A stretch of 64,000 bases of DNA. Source: 66-474 sp039923855 (GTDB lineage Bacteria; Pseudomonadota; Gammaproteobacteria; Xanthomonadales; Rhodanobacteraceae). The stretch lies in contig JBDTBW010000019.1 in assembly GCA_039923855.1 (NCBI GenBank), positions 1-64,000 of the forward strand. Reading direction: 5' to 3'. Below the pieces are notes generated by a model. The model did no database searches and was not told the origin of the DNA. It saw only the letters and a list, made by a program, of their open reading frames with translations. Made by a program: the position numbers and the translations under genes. Within the stretch, counting starts at the first letter, position 1. Each line of letters opens with the position of its first letter. Of the stretch, positions 24,601-32,420 are shown in pieces.

Positions 24601-25598
24601 TTAGCGGGAATCTGGAAAATCCAGTTGAAAAAGGCGCTGCGGTAGCAATCGGGCGGTACCTTGACGGCGCCCTGACGCTGCGTGGCCTGCGGATCCGTAC
24701 TGGCGCCCGTGGTGCAGCTGGCGGTATCGATCAGGCTGGAAATGATCGCCGAACCGGGCAACTTGAAGTTTCCATCATTGAGGTTTTGCCACACCGCGCG
24801 CAGGGTGGAGCCATAACCGCCACTTGAGGTGTTCGCGGCCAATTGACCGAACACGCGCGACAGCGAAGTGCGCGCCATCTCATTACGGGTGTGGTAGTAC
24901 GCCCACCAGTTGGCCCAGTTCTGATATTGGCCGGGGGGCACCGCGACCGCGGTCCAGTTGCCGGGCGTGTAGATATTGCCGAGGCTGCCGGGGTCCGGGC
25001 TGCCGTCCGGATTGGTAGTCAAAACTGCGCCGGTGTACCGATAATAGTAAGGCCCACCCCCCACCGGATTGCCGGCGTCCCTTTTGCCGGCGATATTGCA
25101 CTTCCAATTTCCGGTGAAATTCTGGACGCTGCCACCACCACTCGGACTGTTCGGACGATTGGCGGTGACGCCGTCGTTTTGCACCGCCGCAAGCGTTGCA
25201 TCGGCATTGGGGAAATTGCTGCCATCGGCGTTGACTGGTGGCAAATAGTTGATGGCGGGGTTGTAAAACACGCCATTCATGGGGTGGCTGCTGAGCGGCC
25301 CTCCCTTGTTATTGCTGTCATCGATCACGCCGGCACAACGCCAAGGCGCGGTTCCGGGCGAGGTCCAATTGCCGTTGTCGAACGGACGGTTGTCGCTCAT
25401 GTAGTTGCTGCCCATCGACCCCGAATCGTCGAAGGTGACCACCAGATCCGGCGGCACCGCGATGGTGGCGTCCGGCGGCGTATTGGCGAGATCGACCGTG
25501 GCCCACGCGGCGGTCGGCAAGCCGCCACCGGCGCCGAGCGCAAGCGCGGTCAGTATCGTCAATGCGAAGGATTGTTTGCGAATGGCGTGACGGGCCAT
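21615..25598 (-). CDS. pilY1: PilY1 pilus tip adhesin/assembly protein
   Basis: A 1327-residue exported protein. It has a signal peptide, then a von Willebrand A-like part starting at VTFDDSGSMGSN (metal-site DxSxS), then a C-terminal PilC/PilY1 beta-propeller with repeated blade signatures such as RPGTIYVGANDGMMHAFDA, AFAGDLQGNLWRFDLTD and FGTGKYLGASD. PilY1 caps the type IV pilus, promotes extension and surface sensing. ATG 25598 starts a credible signal peptide; the frame upstream is unrelated. It lies between pilX and pilE in the standard order. Confidence 0.92.
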   Translation of the reverse strand: MARHAIRKQSFALTILTALALGAGGGLPTAAWATVDLANTPPDATIAVPPDLVVTFDDSGSMGSNYMSDNRPFDNGNWTSPGTAPWRCAGVIDDSNNKGGPLSSHPMNGVFYNPAINYLPPVNADGSNFPNADATLAAVQNDGVTANRPNSPSGGGSVQNFTGNWKCNIAGKRDAGNPVGGGPYYYRYTGAVLTTNPDGSPDPGSLGNIYTPGNWTAVAVPPGQYQNWANWWAYYHTRNEMARTSLSRVFGQLAANTSSGGYGSTLRAVWQNLNDGNFKLPGSAIISSLIDTASCTTGASTDPQATQRQGAVKVPPDCYRSAFFNWIFQIPANGSTPTRSALDRAGKFFKRGNGNTAATGNLEDPYWQPGTGGASDVELYCRKNFHVLITDGLWNIDGGLPSVASLVKPDASTTLPDGTAFPDPAINPVTALFAAKHDRSGAVSLSDLAFHYWASDLRPDLYDPTNGKFVPPYLPDQSTGVTPTGAISANTPHAAHVNEEIYFNPVDDPANWPHMAEYLIGLGVSGVLNISQDTDCTGGVGDQSDACNLRKGVINSTGVVGWPTPNGAGGGIAANIDDTWHAALTGRGQFFSAGNPSDLVQQLTTVLAGIIAASTSATSGSVNSGVLTNGSIAYFTGYDTDDWSGQVIAKQLDLNTGVPTAVLWDAGCLLTGGQCQATGTNVGAARAPGNRVIFTSDALSIGNGVSTGVTFQFASLSAVEQAALNTNPATGTPDGFGSDRLDFLRGDRSKENVAPDNFRKRNSVLGAVINSQATFVSFPDSGYNDDFPAGSPEATAAVGALPLACSDPVMNLGDGSAAACDGFSYEAFVFNHRKRPGTIYVGANDGMMHAFDASAGSGQENWAYVPYTVFDTLNTLTNPNFKFIPTVDSTPLERDVFFSDNKWHTELVGTLRLGGRGVYALDITNATTTETSANAKAKVLWEFNSTSPGADPVNPLTPDNPANLGYTFGQTNIGRLSNGEWVVLVPGGYFPDCTLPGAATPPCGAPQPAAASNTFSSLFVLDAQTGKLIKELRTSSNPEVPGIVSSGLARPVLGNYGTGELDAAAFAGDLQGNLWRFDLTDPNPGNWKVDLVYQPAVPGAQPITSMPRLFPDPVTQNFIVLFGTGKYLGASDNTVNAGGLQSIYGIRENGAGNAGNYYPAKLADLVQQDFASAGGALTELTSNPVPAKDGVGNLIKGWYFNLDVIVGERVVVTPAALFNTNRAIFITLIPGSDDPCDPSRHGTLLVVNAATGGPGGGLESLGGVPGVGYGIAGTAVGNVPAGGDLPLVSKLGGAQILIPGATLPNGAAFGIGDSFWRRRSWRVLDNN

Positions 25599-25617
25599 GA
25601 CCGTTCTCCGGGACGCT

Positions 25618-26256
25618 TTAGTTGGCTTTGGCGGCGAACGTGCTTTCCAGCACGCGCACCACGTTGGCATTGCCGCCCTGGCTGCGGGCGGTGATGCGGA
25701 AGAGATGTTTCTCGAAACCCTTGCCCCCGGAGCCGTTGGGGCCGGTAACGCCGGATTCGTGCAAGGGCGGCGTGCCGGGCGGCCGCTCGATGCCGAGATC
25801 CTCGATGATGTAATACGGGTTGGAGGCGAGCTTGGCCGTAGCGTCACTGCCCCCGAGCGTCGTCAAATCAGTGGTGGAATATTGCACCGCGCCGGCAATG
25901 ACGAAGCCGGGCGAATTGCGGAAATTTTCCACGTTGGCGATCGGCGTCAGCGGGTTATAGGAATAACACTGGAACAGACCCGCGGTGCCGCAGGCCGCCA
26001 TCGGCGCCGGTGAAGTACTGGATTCCCACAACCGCGCCTCGGCCGCGCGCAACGCGGATTCCGCGCCAAAAGTCGCAAGTTGCGTATTGCGAAAGCCGCC
26101 GACCATTTTCTCCTGCAACAGCGAGGAGCCGCTGACGGCCAGCGCCAGGATGGTCAGCGCGATCAGAAAGACCAATGCGACCAGAAGTACCACACCGCGC
26201 TGGCGTGTGACACGCGCCGGTTGGTTCGATCTGCGGATGGAGAATGTGCTAGCCAT
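25618..26256 (-). CDS. pilX: minor pilin assembly protein PilX
   Basis: A 212-residue protein with an N-terminal RQRGVVLLVALVFLIALTIL membrane helix, the PilX form of prepilin start, followed by EKMVGGFRNTQLATFGAE, a family signature. It belongs to the pilus tip complex with PilV, PilW and PilY1. Starts at ATG 26256, 16 bp after pilW. Confidence 0.88.
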   Translation of the reverse strand: MASTFSIRRSNQPARVTRQRGVVLLVALVFLIALTILALAVSGSSLLQEKMVGGFRNTQLATFGAESALRAAEARLWESSTSPAPMAACGTAGLFQCYSYNPLTPIANVENFRNSPGFVIAGAVQYSTTDLTTLGGSDATAKLASNPYYIIEDLGIERPPGTPPLHESGVTGPNGSGGKGFEKHLFRITARSQGGNANVVRVLESTFAAKAN

Positions 26257-26271
26257 GAGCGTGCTCCGGCC

Positions 26272-27573
26272 TTACGGGTTGTAGTTGCGCACGGCGATCA
26301 GCGCGGTGAACTCGCGCCGCATCAGATCGCGTTGGGTGCCGTTGGGCTGGACACCCGCCGGCGGCGGCGTCGGCGTTTTGATGCCATCCGGCGCATAGGT
26401 ATAAGCGAGTTCGTTGTTGGACAGCGTGGGCAGTTCGTCCACACTGTCGACCAGCATGTCGACCTGGATGGCCTTGACCGCGCGCCACAGGCAGCCGGTG
26501 TCAGGCAAGATCGTGCCGGGCGCCGCCGGCGGACAGGTAATGCCACCAGGGTTCATGTCGACCTCGGCGGCGGTGAGGTAATAGCTGGCGCCGGTGGCAT
26601 CCTCGACCACGTAGAGGAAATCGAGCCGCTCGATACCCTGCGTCACCTGCTGCGCCGGCGCGCCATTGACGCTGCGCATCAGGGTGGCGACGGTGTGGCC
26701 TGGGGTGCGCGCATCCGGATTCAGGTCCGGCTGCAGTTCCAAAAAATAAGTCGTGGTGGTGAAGCCGGTGGTGAAGTCGAACACCCGCGCGGCGGTGGAG
26801 GGGCTGGCGGCTTTGGGCACGGCGTTGAGGAAGTTGTCGCCGGGATTGCCGTCCGACGCTTTCGGCGTGAGCACGCCGCCGACATCATCCACCGCGATCA
26901 CCTGCGAGGCCGAACAATCGGCCAGCAACGCGGTGTCGCCGGGGGTGAAGTCCGCTACCGGCGGCTCGTTGGGGCCCTGAATAAGCGTGATCATCGTCAG
27001 ATCGCCGGCGGGAGTGAAGGTCTGGAACGAAGCGCTGCCGCCAAGCCCCCAGCCTTTGCTCGAAAGCGAGCGGATGGTCAGTACGTCGGCGCCGACCACA
27101 CTCGCCCCCGCGCCGGCGCCCGCCGCCGGCACGATCGCGGGCGCTGCGGGGGTGCAGCCGCCGACCGCGCAAGCGGTGTAGCCGCGCAGGTATTCGCGCG
27201 AGGGCAACGGATAAGGCGTGGTCGGCACGGGGCCGGGCCAGACGGTGGTTTCGTCCGGAAAGGCCAAGCCCACAGCCATCACCGTCGGCGTGCGCAGGCC
27301 GTCCTGGTATTCAAAACCGCCGTCCGCCGCCAAGCCGCCGGTGTTGCTGCAATATTGCGCGTTGACCATGCGCAGGTTGTCGGTGATGCTCTGAATGACG
27401 AAGCGCGCGTTCTCCTGCATCCGCGCCATGTGCGTTTGCACCTGGTTGGCCTTGCTGACCGAGATAAACAGGCTGACGATGCCGCCCGCCACCAAGACCC
27501 CAAGGGCCAGCGCCACCATCAACTCGATCAGGCTGAAACCCGAAAGCGTGCGCAATGAGCGTGAGCGGGTCAT
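26272..27573 (-). CDS. pilW: minor pilin PilW
   Basis: A 433-residue minor pilin. The prepilin cleavage region is LSGFSLIELMVALALGVLVA, after which QTHMARMQENARFV is typical of PilW. The large C-terminal globular part belongs to the pilus tip. ATG 27573 overlaps the pilV stop (ATGA), so translation is coupled. Confidence 0.9.
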   Translation of the reverse strand: MTRSRSLRTLSGFSLIELMVALALGVLVAGGIVSLFISVSKANQVQTHMARMQENARFVIQSITDNLRMVNAQYCSNTGGLAADGGFEYQDGLRTPTVMAVGLAFPDETTVWPGPVPTTPYPLPSREYLRGYTACAVGGCTPAAPAIVPAAGAGAGASVVGADVLTIRSLSSKGWGLGGSASFQTFTPAGDLTMITLIQGPNEPPVADFTPGDTALLADCSASQVIAVDDVGGVLTPKASDGNPGDNFLNAVPKAASPSTAARVFDFTTGFTTTTYFLELQPDLNPDARTPGHTVATLMRSVNGAPAQQVTQGIERLDFLYVVEDATGASYYLTAAEVDMNPGGITCPPAAPGTILPDTGCLWRAVKAIQVDMLVDSVDELPTLSNNELAYTYAPDGIKTPTPPPAGVQPNGTQRDLMRREFTALIAVRNYNP

Positions 27574-28109
27574 GGCTGGAACACCCAGGCGAAGGTTTGT
27601 GCTGAGGCCACACCCTTGATCGCCACCGATTGCTCGGTCCAAGTGATGGTCATGGCGCAGGTGCCGTCGTAGGGCGGCCGCAACGGATACTGCGCCGGGG
27701 TCACTGGCGAACCCGCTGCGGGGGTGCAAAGGATGTTCGCGTCGAGGAGGCCATCGCTCGGCAGGAACGTTGTCAGCAACTGGCTCCACTGCACCTGGTC
27801 GTGGGTGGCGACATTATCGGGCGAGCACGGCCCTGCCGGATAGCAGGCGGGCTCGGCGGTGGCCACGGGATAAAACGCGTTGTTGTAGCCGCCGTCCCAG
27901 ATGCCGATCGGATTGGCGCGCATCCGGTCGGCCATGTTCTGCGCCAGCACGCTGACTTGGGTGCGCTGGAAACCGGCGTGGTTGGACTGCACCGACAGGA
28001 TCATGATGCCGGCCATGCCCAGCAGGCCCACGCTGAAGATCAGCACCGCGATCAGCACCTCGATCAGGGTGAAGCCGCGGGTCCGCATTGAGGGGCGTTG
28101 GATATTCAT
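27570..28109 (-). CDS. pilV: minor pilin PilV
   Basis: A 179-residue prepilin: TRGFTLIEVLIAVLIFSVGL with Glu5, then QNMADRMRANP, a conserved PilV stretch. The start at 28109 overlaps the fimT stop by 4 bases (ATGA). Inner-membrane pseudopilin that primes pilus assembly. Confidence 0.9.
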   Translation of the reverse strand: MNIQRPSMRTRGFTLIEVLIAVLIFSVGLLGMAGIMILSVQSNHAGFQRTQVSVLAQNMADRMRANPIGIWDGGYNNAFYPVATAEPACYPAGPCSPDNVATHDQVQWSQLLTTFLPSDGLLDANILCTPAAGSPVTPAQYPLRPPYDGTCAMTITWTEQSVAIKGVASAQTFAWVFQP

Positions 28110-28696
28110 GGGCAGGTTGGTCCCGCGACGCTGGTATCTCGATATGAAGACGTGGTGCCGGCCGCGATCACCAGCACCAACACGCGCTGGGCTTGGCTGT
28201 CGGCGGTCTTGCAAAAATGGAAGTTGGTATTCGCTGGCGCGGCCAGTTGCACGTTGCCGGTCGGCGCGAAAATGATCTCGGCGATCGGGTTGCCGGCTTG
28301 GTCGGTGCTCAAGGTGGCGTTGACCGGCAACGTCCCGCGCGTGCGCAACACCGGAGGAGCAATGACACAAGCGGCAGTGGGAATGTCGTAACTGGTGACG
28401 CTCCACCCTTGCGCCCATACGCCGCCGTTGGCGACCACGCAAACCGGAAGCCCGGTCACTGAGGCCTGGGCGCGAGCGAATTGCAGGTCTCCGACCAATG
28501 CGTTCGCCGTTTGAGTGATGTCGTTCTTGGACAGGAAGCGGCGGAAATCCGGCACCGCGACCGCCAGCAAAATCGCGCCGACGACCAGCGTCACCATCAG
28601 TTCCAGCAAGGTAAAGCCGCGCATCGCACACGGACGCGCACGGCTGCGCGCCGTGGCGGTTTCACCGGTTCGCGAATCAGCGAGTTTTCGCTGCAT
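28106..28696 (-). CDS. fimT: minor pilin FimT/FimU
   Basis: A 196-residue prepilin with MRGFTLLELMVTLVVGAILL and a GspH/FimT-type body (ARAQASVTGLPVCVV). The ATG at 28696 has AAGGGG 8-11 bases upstream; a shorter start at 28624 lacks a ribosome site. It is the first gene of the minor-pilin operon, and FimT proteins bind DNA for uptake in related species. Confidence 0.88.
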   Translation of the reverse strand: MQRKLADSRTGETATARSRARPCAMRGFTLLELMVTLVVGAILLAVAVPDFRRFLSKNDITQTANALVGDLQFARAQASVTGLPVCVVANGGVWAQGWSVTSYDIPTAACVIAPPVLRTRGTLPVNATLSTDQAGNPIAEIIFAPTGNVQLAAPANTNFHFCKTADSQAQRVLVLVIAAGTTSSYRDTSVAGPTCP

Positions 28697-28917
28697 GTTG
28701 GCCCCACCCCTTGAAGCCGCGTCTGGATTGCGGCAGACCAACCCTAGCAGATTGTCGATGGGTGAAAAGACCGCCGCGGACGGACGGCGTGATCGAGCCG
28801 ACCGGCGGTTGGACGCCGACGCGCCGACACCCCAAACGCGCAACGCCTTCGCCAGCGCGAAGGCGACATCTTACGGCTTGCGGCGCAGTTCGCGCCCGGA
28901 TTGTGGCCGGCGCCTCG

Positions 28918-30963
28918 TTACATCAACGCCCTCTCCCGCACCTGCCGGATCTCGTCGCGCAATTTTGCGGCGTCCTCGAACTCCAGTTCCTGCGCGTGCT
29001 TGTACATCTGCGTTTCCATTTTCTTGATGAGCGCGGCGGCGGCGTGCGGATCGAGGCTGGAATAGTCGGCCGGGTCTTCCGCGACCATCTTTTCGGTCAT
29101 GCCGCGGTTGCGGTTGCGGCCTTTCGGCGCTTCGGCGCGCGCACCTTCCATGATGTCGGCGATGCGGCGCACGATGGTGGTCGGGACGATGCCGTGCTCG
29201 AGGTTGTATTCGACTTGCTTGGCGCGGCGGCGATCGGTCTCGTCGATCGCGGCCTGCATCGATTTCGTCACGCTGTCGGCGTACAGGATCGCCTTGCCGC
29301 GCAGATTGCGCGCGGCGCGGCCGATGGTCTGGATCAACGAGCCGGTCGAACGCAGGAACCCTTCCTTGTCGGCGTCGAGCACCGCAACCAGCGATACCTC
29401 CGGCATGTCCAGGCCTTCGCGCAACAGGTTGATGCCGACGAGCACATCGAACTTGCCGAGACGCAGATCGCGGATGATCTCCACGCGCTCGACGGTTTCG
29501 ATGTCGGCGTGCAAGTAACGCACGCGCACATCCTGTTCGTGCAGATAATCGGTGAGGTTCTCGGCCATGCGCTTGGTCAATACTGTGACCAGCACGCGAT
29601 CGCCCATCGCCGCGCGCAGGCGCGCCTCGCCGAGCAGATCATCCACCTGGCTGCGCGCGGGACGGATTTCCACTTCCGGATCGACCAAGCCGGTCGGGCG
29701 CACCACCAGTTCCACCACGCTGCTGCCGGAATGCTGCAATTCGTATTTGCTTGGGGTGGCGGATACGAAGATGGTGCGCGGCTCGCGGCGTTCCCACTCC
29801 TCGAACTTCAGCGGCCGATTGTCGAGCGCGCTTGGCAAACGAAACCCGAATTCGACCAGCGTTTCCTTGCGCGAGCGGTCGCCCTTATACATGGCGCCGA
29901 GCTGCGGCACGGTGACGTGCGATTCGTCGACCACCAGCAACGAATCGGCGGGGAGATAATCGAACAGCGTCGGCGGCGGCTGGCCCGGCGCGCGGCGGCT
30001 CAGGTGCCGCGAATAATTTTCGACCCCAGAGCAATAACCGACTTCACTCAGCATTTCGAGGTCGTAGCGGGTGCGTTGTTCCAGCCGCTGTGCCTCGACC
30101 AGCCTGTTTTCGTTGCGCAAGAACTCGAGCCGTTCGGCCAATTCGAGCTTGATCGTCTCGATCGCGTTCAACACGCTGGCGCGCGTGCTGGCGTAGTGCG
30201 TGCGCGGATACACCGTGTAGCGCTGCAGCTTGCGGATCGTCTCGCCGGTCAGCGGATCGAACAGCGCCATGGCCTCCACTTCGCCGTCGAACAACTCGAT
30301 GCGCAGCGCTTCGGTTTCGTTCTCGGCCGGGAACACGTCGATCAGGTCGCCGCGCACGCGATACGTTCCGCGATGCAATTCCATCTCGTTGCGGGTGTAT
30401 TGCAATTCGGTGAGATGGCGGATCAGTTTGCGCTGATCGGTGCGCTCGCCGATCGAAAGGATCAAGCGCAGCGAGAGATAATCCTCCGGATTGCCCAGGC
30501 CATAGATCGCCGACACCGTGCCCACGATCAACGCATCGCGGCGCGACAGCAGCGCCTTGGTCGCGGCCAGGCGCATCTGCTCGATGTGTTCGTTGAGCGA
30601 GGAATCCTTTTCGATATAAGTGTCGGTGCTGGCGATGTACGCTTCCGGCTGGTAATAGTCGTAATAGCTGACGAAATACTCGACCGCGTTGTGCGGAAAG
30701 AACGTGCGGAACTCGCCGTACAACTGCGCGGCCAACGTCTTGTTGGGTGCCAGCACGATGGTGGGTTTCTGGATCGCCTCGACCACGTTGGCGATGGTGT
30801 AAGTCTTGCCGGAACCGGTGACGCCCAGCAGCGTCTGCGCGGCCAGCCCGGACTCGAAACCTTCGATCAATTTGGCGATGGCCTGCGGCTGGTCGCCGGC
30901 GGGCTGGTAGGGCGCGACCAGTTGAAACCGGTCGTCCGTGCGTTGCGAGGTGCGTTCGTCCAT
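28918..30963 (-). CDS. uvrB: excinuclease ABC subunit B
   Basis: A 681-residue DNA-repair helicase-like protein that loads onto damage with UvrA and recruits UvrC. Present are Walker A GVTGSGKTYT, the beta-hairpin region ending YYDYYQPEAY, DESHVTVPQ (motif II), SATPSKYEL, RRDALIVGTVSAIYGLG, motif VI QTIGRAARN and the C-terminal UVR helix pair (QMYKHAQELEFEDAAKLRD). Starts at ATG 30963. It is divergent from the SIR2-like/TIR gene, 68 bp away. Confidence 0.97.
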   Translation of the reverse strand: MDERTSQRTDDRFQLVAPYQPAGDQPQAIAKLIEGFESGLAAQTLLGVTGSGKTYTIANVVEAIQKPTIVLAPNKTLAAQLYGEFRTFFPHNAVEYFVSYYDYYQPEAYIASTDTYIEKDSSLNEHIEQMRLAATKALLSRRDALIVGTVSAIYGLGNPEDYLSLRLILSIGERTDQRKLIRHLTELQYTRNEMELHRGTYRVRGDLIDVFPAENETEALRIELFDGEVEAMALFDPLTGETIRKLQRYTVYPRTHYASTRASVLNAIETIKLELAERLEFLRNENRLVEAQRLEQRTRYDLEMLSEVGYCSGVENYSRHLSRRAPGQPPPTLFDYLPADSLLVVDESHVTVPQLGAMYKGDRSRKETLVEFGFRLPSALDNRPLKFEEWERREPRTIFVSATPSKYELQHSGSSVVELVVRPTGLVDPEVEIRPARSQVDDLLGEARLRAAMGDRVLVTVLTKRMAENLTDYLHEQDVRVRYLHADIETVERVEIIRDLRLGKFDVLVGINLLREGLDMPEVSLVAVLDADKEGFLRSTGSLIQTIGRAARNLRGKAILYADSVTKSMQAAIDETDRRRAKQVEYNLEHGIVPTTIVRRIADIMEGARAEAPKGRNRNRGMTEKMVAEDPADYSSLDPHAAAALIKKMETQMYKHAQELEFEDAAKLRDEIRQVRERALM

Positions 30964-31031
30964 CCGCCAATTATAAGTGCGGACGAACGGCGCCCGGAGT
31001 AAGCTGCGCCGGTCATTCAGGGGGCTTTGCC

Positions 31032-32420
31032 ATGACGACGCTGCCGGCAACGACCGATCCCATGCGCGGCTTCGATGAAGACGCCTGGGACGACCTCCTC
31101 AATTACATCGAGGAGCATCGCGTCATCCCGATCATCGGCCCCGATTTGTTGCGCGTGCAAACCGATACCGGCCTGCGCCCGCTGTACGTCTGGCTTGCCG
31201 AAAAACTTGCAGCGCGCTTGTCGGTGGACACCGCCGGATTGCCGCAACCGCTCACCCTCAACGACGTGATGTGCTGCTACCTCGGCCAGCACGGGCGCCG
31301 TGAGGAAGCCTATACGCGCCTGCGCTCGATCATGCGCGAAGTGCAATTCGAGCCGCCGCAGGCGCTGCGGCAATTGGCACAGATCACCGACTTTGATCTA
31401 TTCGTCACCACCACGTTTGATCCGCTGCTGGAAAACGCGATCAATGCCGAACGCCACGGTGGCCAACCGTCCGCCGAAGTGATCGCCTACACGCCGAACC
31501 GCGTCGCGGACCTGCCGGCCGAACGCGGCGAGCTGCGGCGCACCGTGGTTTATCACCTGCTCGGGCGGCTGTCCGCTTCGCCGACTTATGTGTTGTCCGA
31601 CGAGGACATGCTGGAGTTCATCTGCGCGTTGCAATCCGAGCATTTGACGCCGGAAAAACTTTTCCACGAGCTGGAACACAATCACCTGCTGCTGATCGGC
31701 AGCGATTTTTCCAACTGGCTGGCGCGATTGTTCCTGCGCATGGCCAAGCGCAAGCGGCTTTCCGATCCGCGCGATGTCACCGAAGTATTTGCCGACGATC
31801 ACACGCTTCAGGACGGAAGGCTGGTCGCGTTCCTGCAGCAGGTCAGCGTGCGCACCCGCGTCTATGGCGGTGCCGAGGCTTTTGTCGCCGAATTGCATGC
31901 GCGCTGGAGCGCGCGCCAACCCGCGTCGCCTGCGAGCGGAACGGGCAGCGCGCCGCAACGCTTTCTTCCGCCGGCGCGCGAGATGCCGGAGAACGCGATC
32001 TTCATCAGCTACGCGCGCGAGGACCTGCCCGCCGTACAGCGGTTGAAGGCGGGCATGGATGCGGCCGGCCTGACGACCTGGTTCGACCTCGACCGGCTGG
32101 AAGGCGGCGACGATTACGACCGCAAGATCCGCGCGAACATCGCGCGTTGCAGTTTCTTCGTGCCGGTAATTTCCGCAACCACGCAGCGCCGCCACGAAGC
32201 GTACTTCCGGCGCGAATGGAGCTACGCGGTGGATCGCGCCCGCAACATCGCCGAGGGCGCGGTGTTCATCCTGCCGGTGTGCATTGACGACACGCCTGAA
32301 GCCGCGGCGCTGGTGCCGGAAAACTTCAAGGCCGTGCACATGCTGCGACTTGCCGGCGGCGAACCCACGCCGGAATTCCTCCATCGTTTGCAGGAGTTGT
32401 GCAGCGGGAGGCGGCCATGA
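31032..32420 (+). CDS. SIR2-like plus TIR domain protein, putative immune effector
   Basis: A 462-residue protein. Residues about 15-280 are a SIR2-like domain (VIPIIGPDLL, LFVTTTFDPLLENAI, VVYHLLGRL). The canonical glycine loop is not kept, and the catalytic Asn of the TTN-D motif is Thr128; His175 remains, so this half is probably a degenerate NAD-fold. Residues 320-450 are a TIR domain (AIFISYAREDLPAVQRL) with a Glu at the usual NADase position in YFRREWSYAV. Its stop overlaps the start of the STAND gene (ATGA). TIR enzymes of defence systems destroy NAD or make cyclic ADP-ribose signals. A defence role is inferred from domains and pairing. Confidence 0.75.
   Translation: MTTLPATTDPMRGFDEDAWDDLLNYIEEHRVIPIIGPDLLRVQTDTGLRPLYVWLAEKLAARLSVDTAGLPQPLTLNDVMCCYLGQHGRREEAYTRLRSIMREVQFEPPQALRQLAQITDFDLFVTTTFDPLLENAINAERHGGQPSAEVIAYTPNRVADLPAERGELRRTVVYHLLGRLSASPTYVLSDEDMLEFICALQSEHLTPEKLFHELEHNHLLLIGSDFSNWLARLFLRMAKRKRLSDPRDVTEVFADDHTLQDGRLVAFLQQVSVRTRVYGGAEAFVAELHARWSARQPASPASGTGSAPQRFLPPAREMPENAIFISYAREDLPAVQRLKAGMDAAGLTTWFDLDRLEGGDDYDRKIRANIARCSFFVPVISATTQRRHEAYFRREWSYAVDRARNIAEGAVFILPVCIDDTPEAAALVPENFKAVHMLRLAGGEPTPEFLHRLQELCSGRRP

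Noticed and set aside
28711..31002. 763-residue plus-strand reading frame opposite uvrB
   Set aside because: Complement of the highly conserved uvrB; composition is that of a shadow frame.
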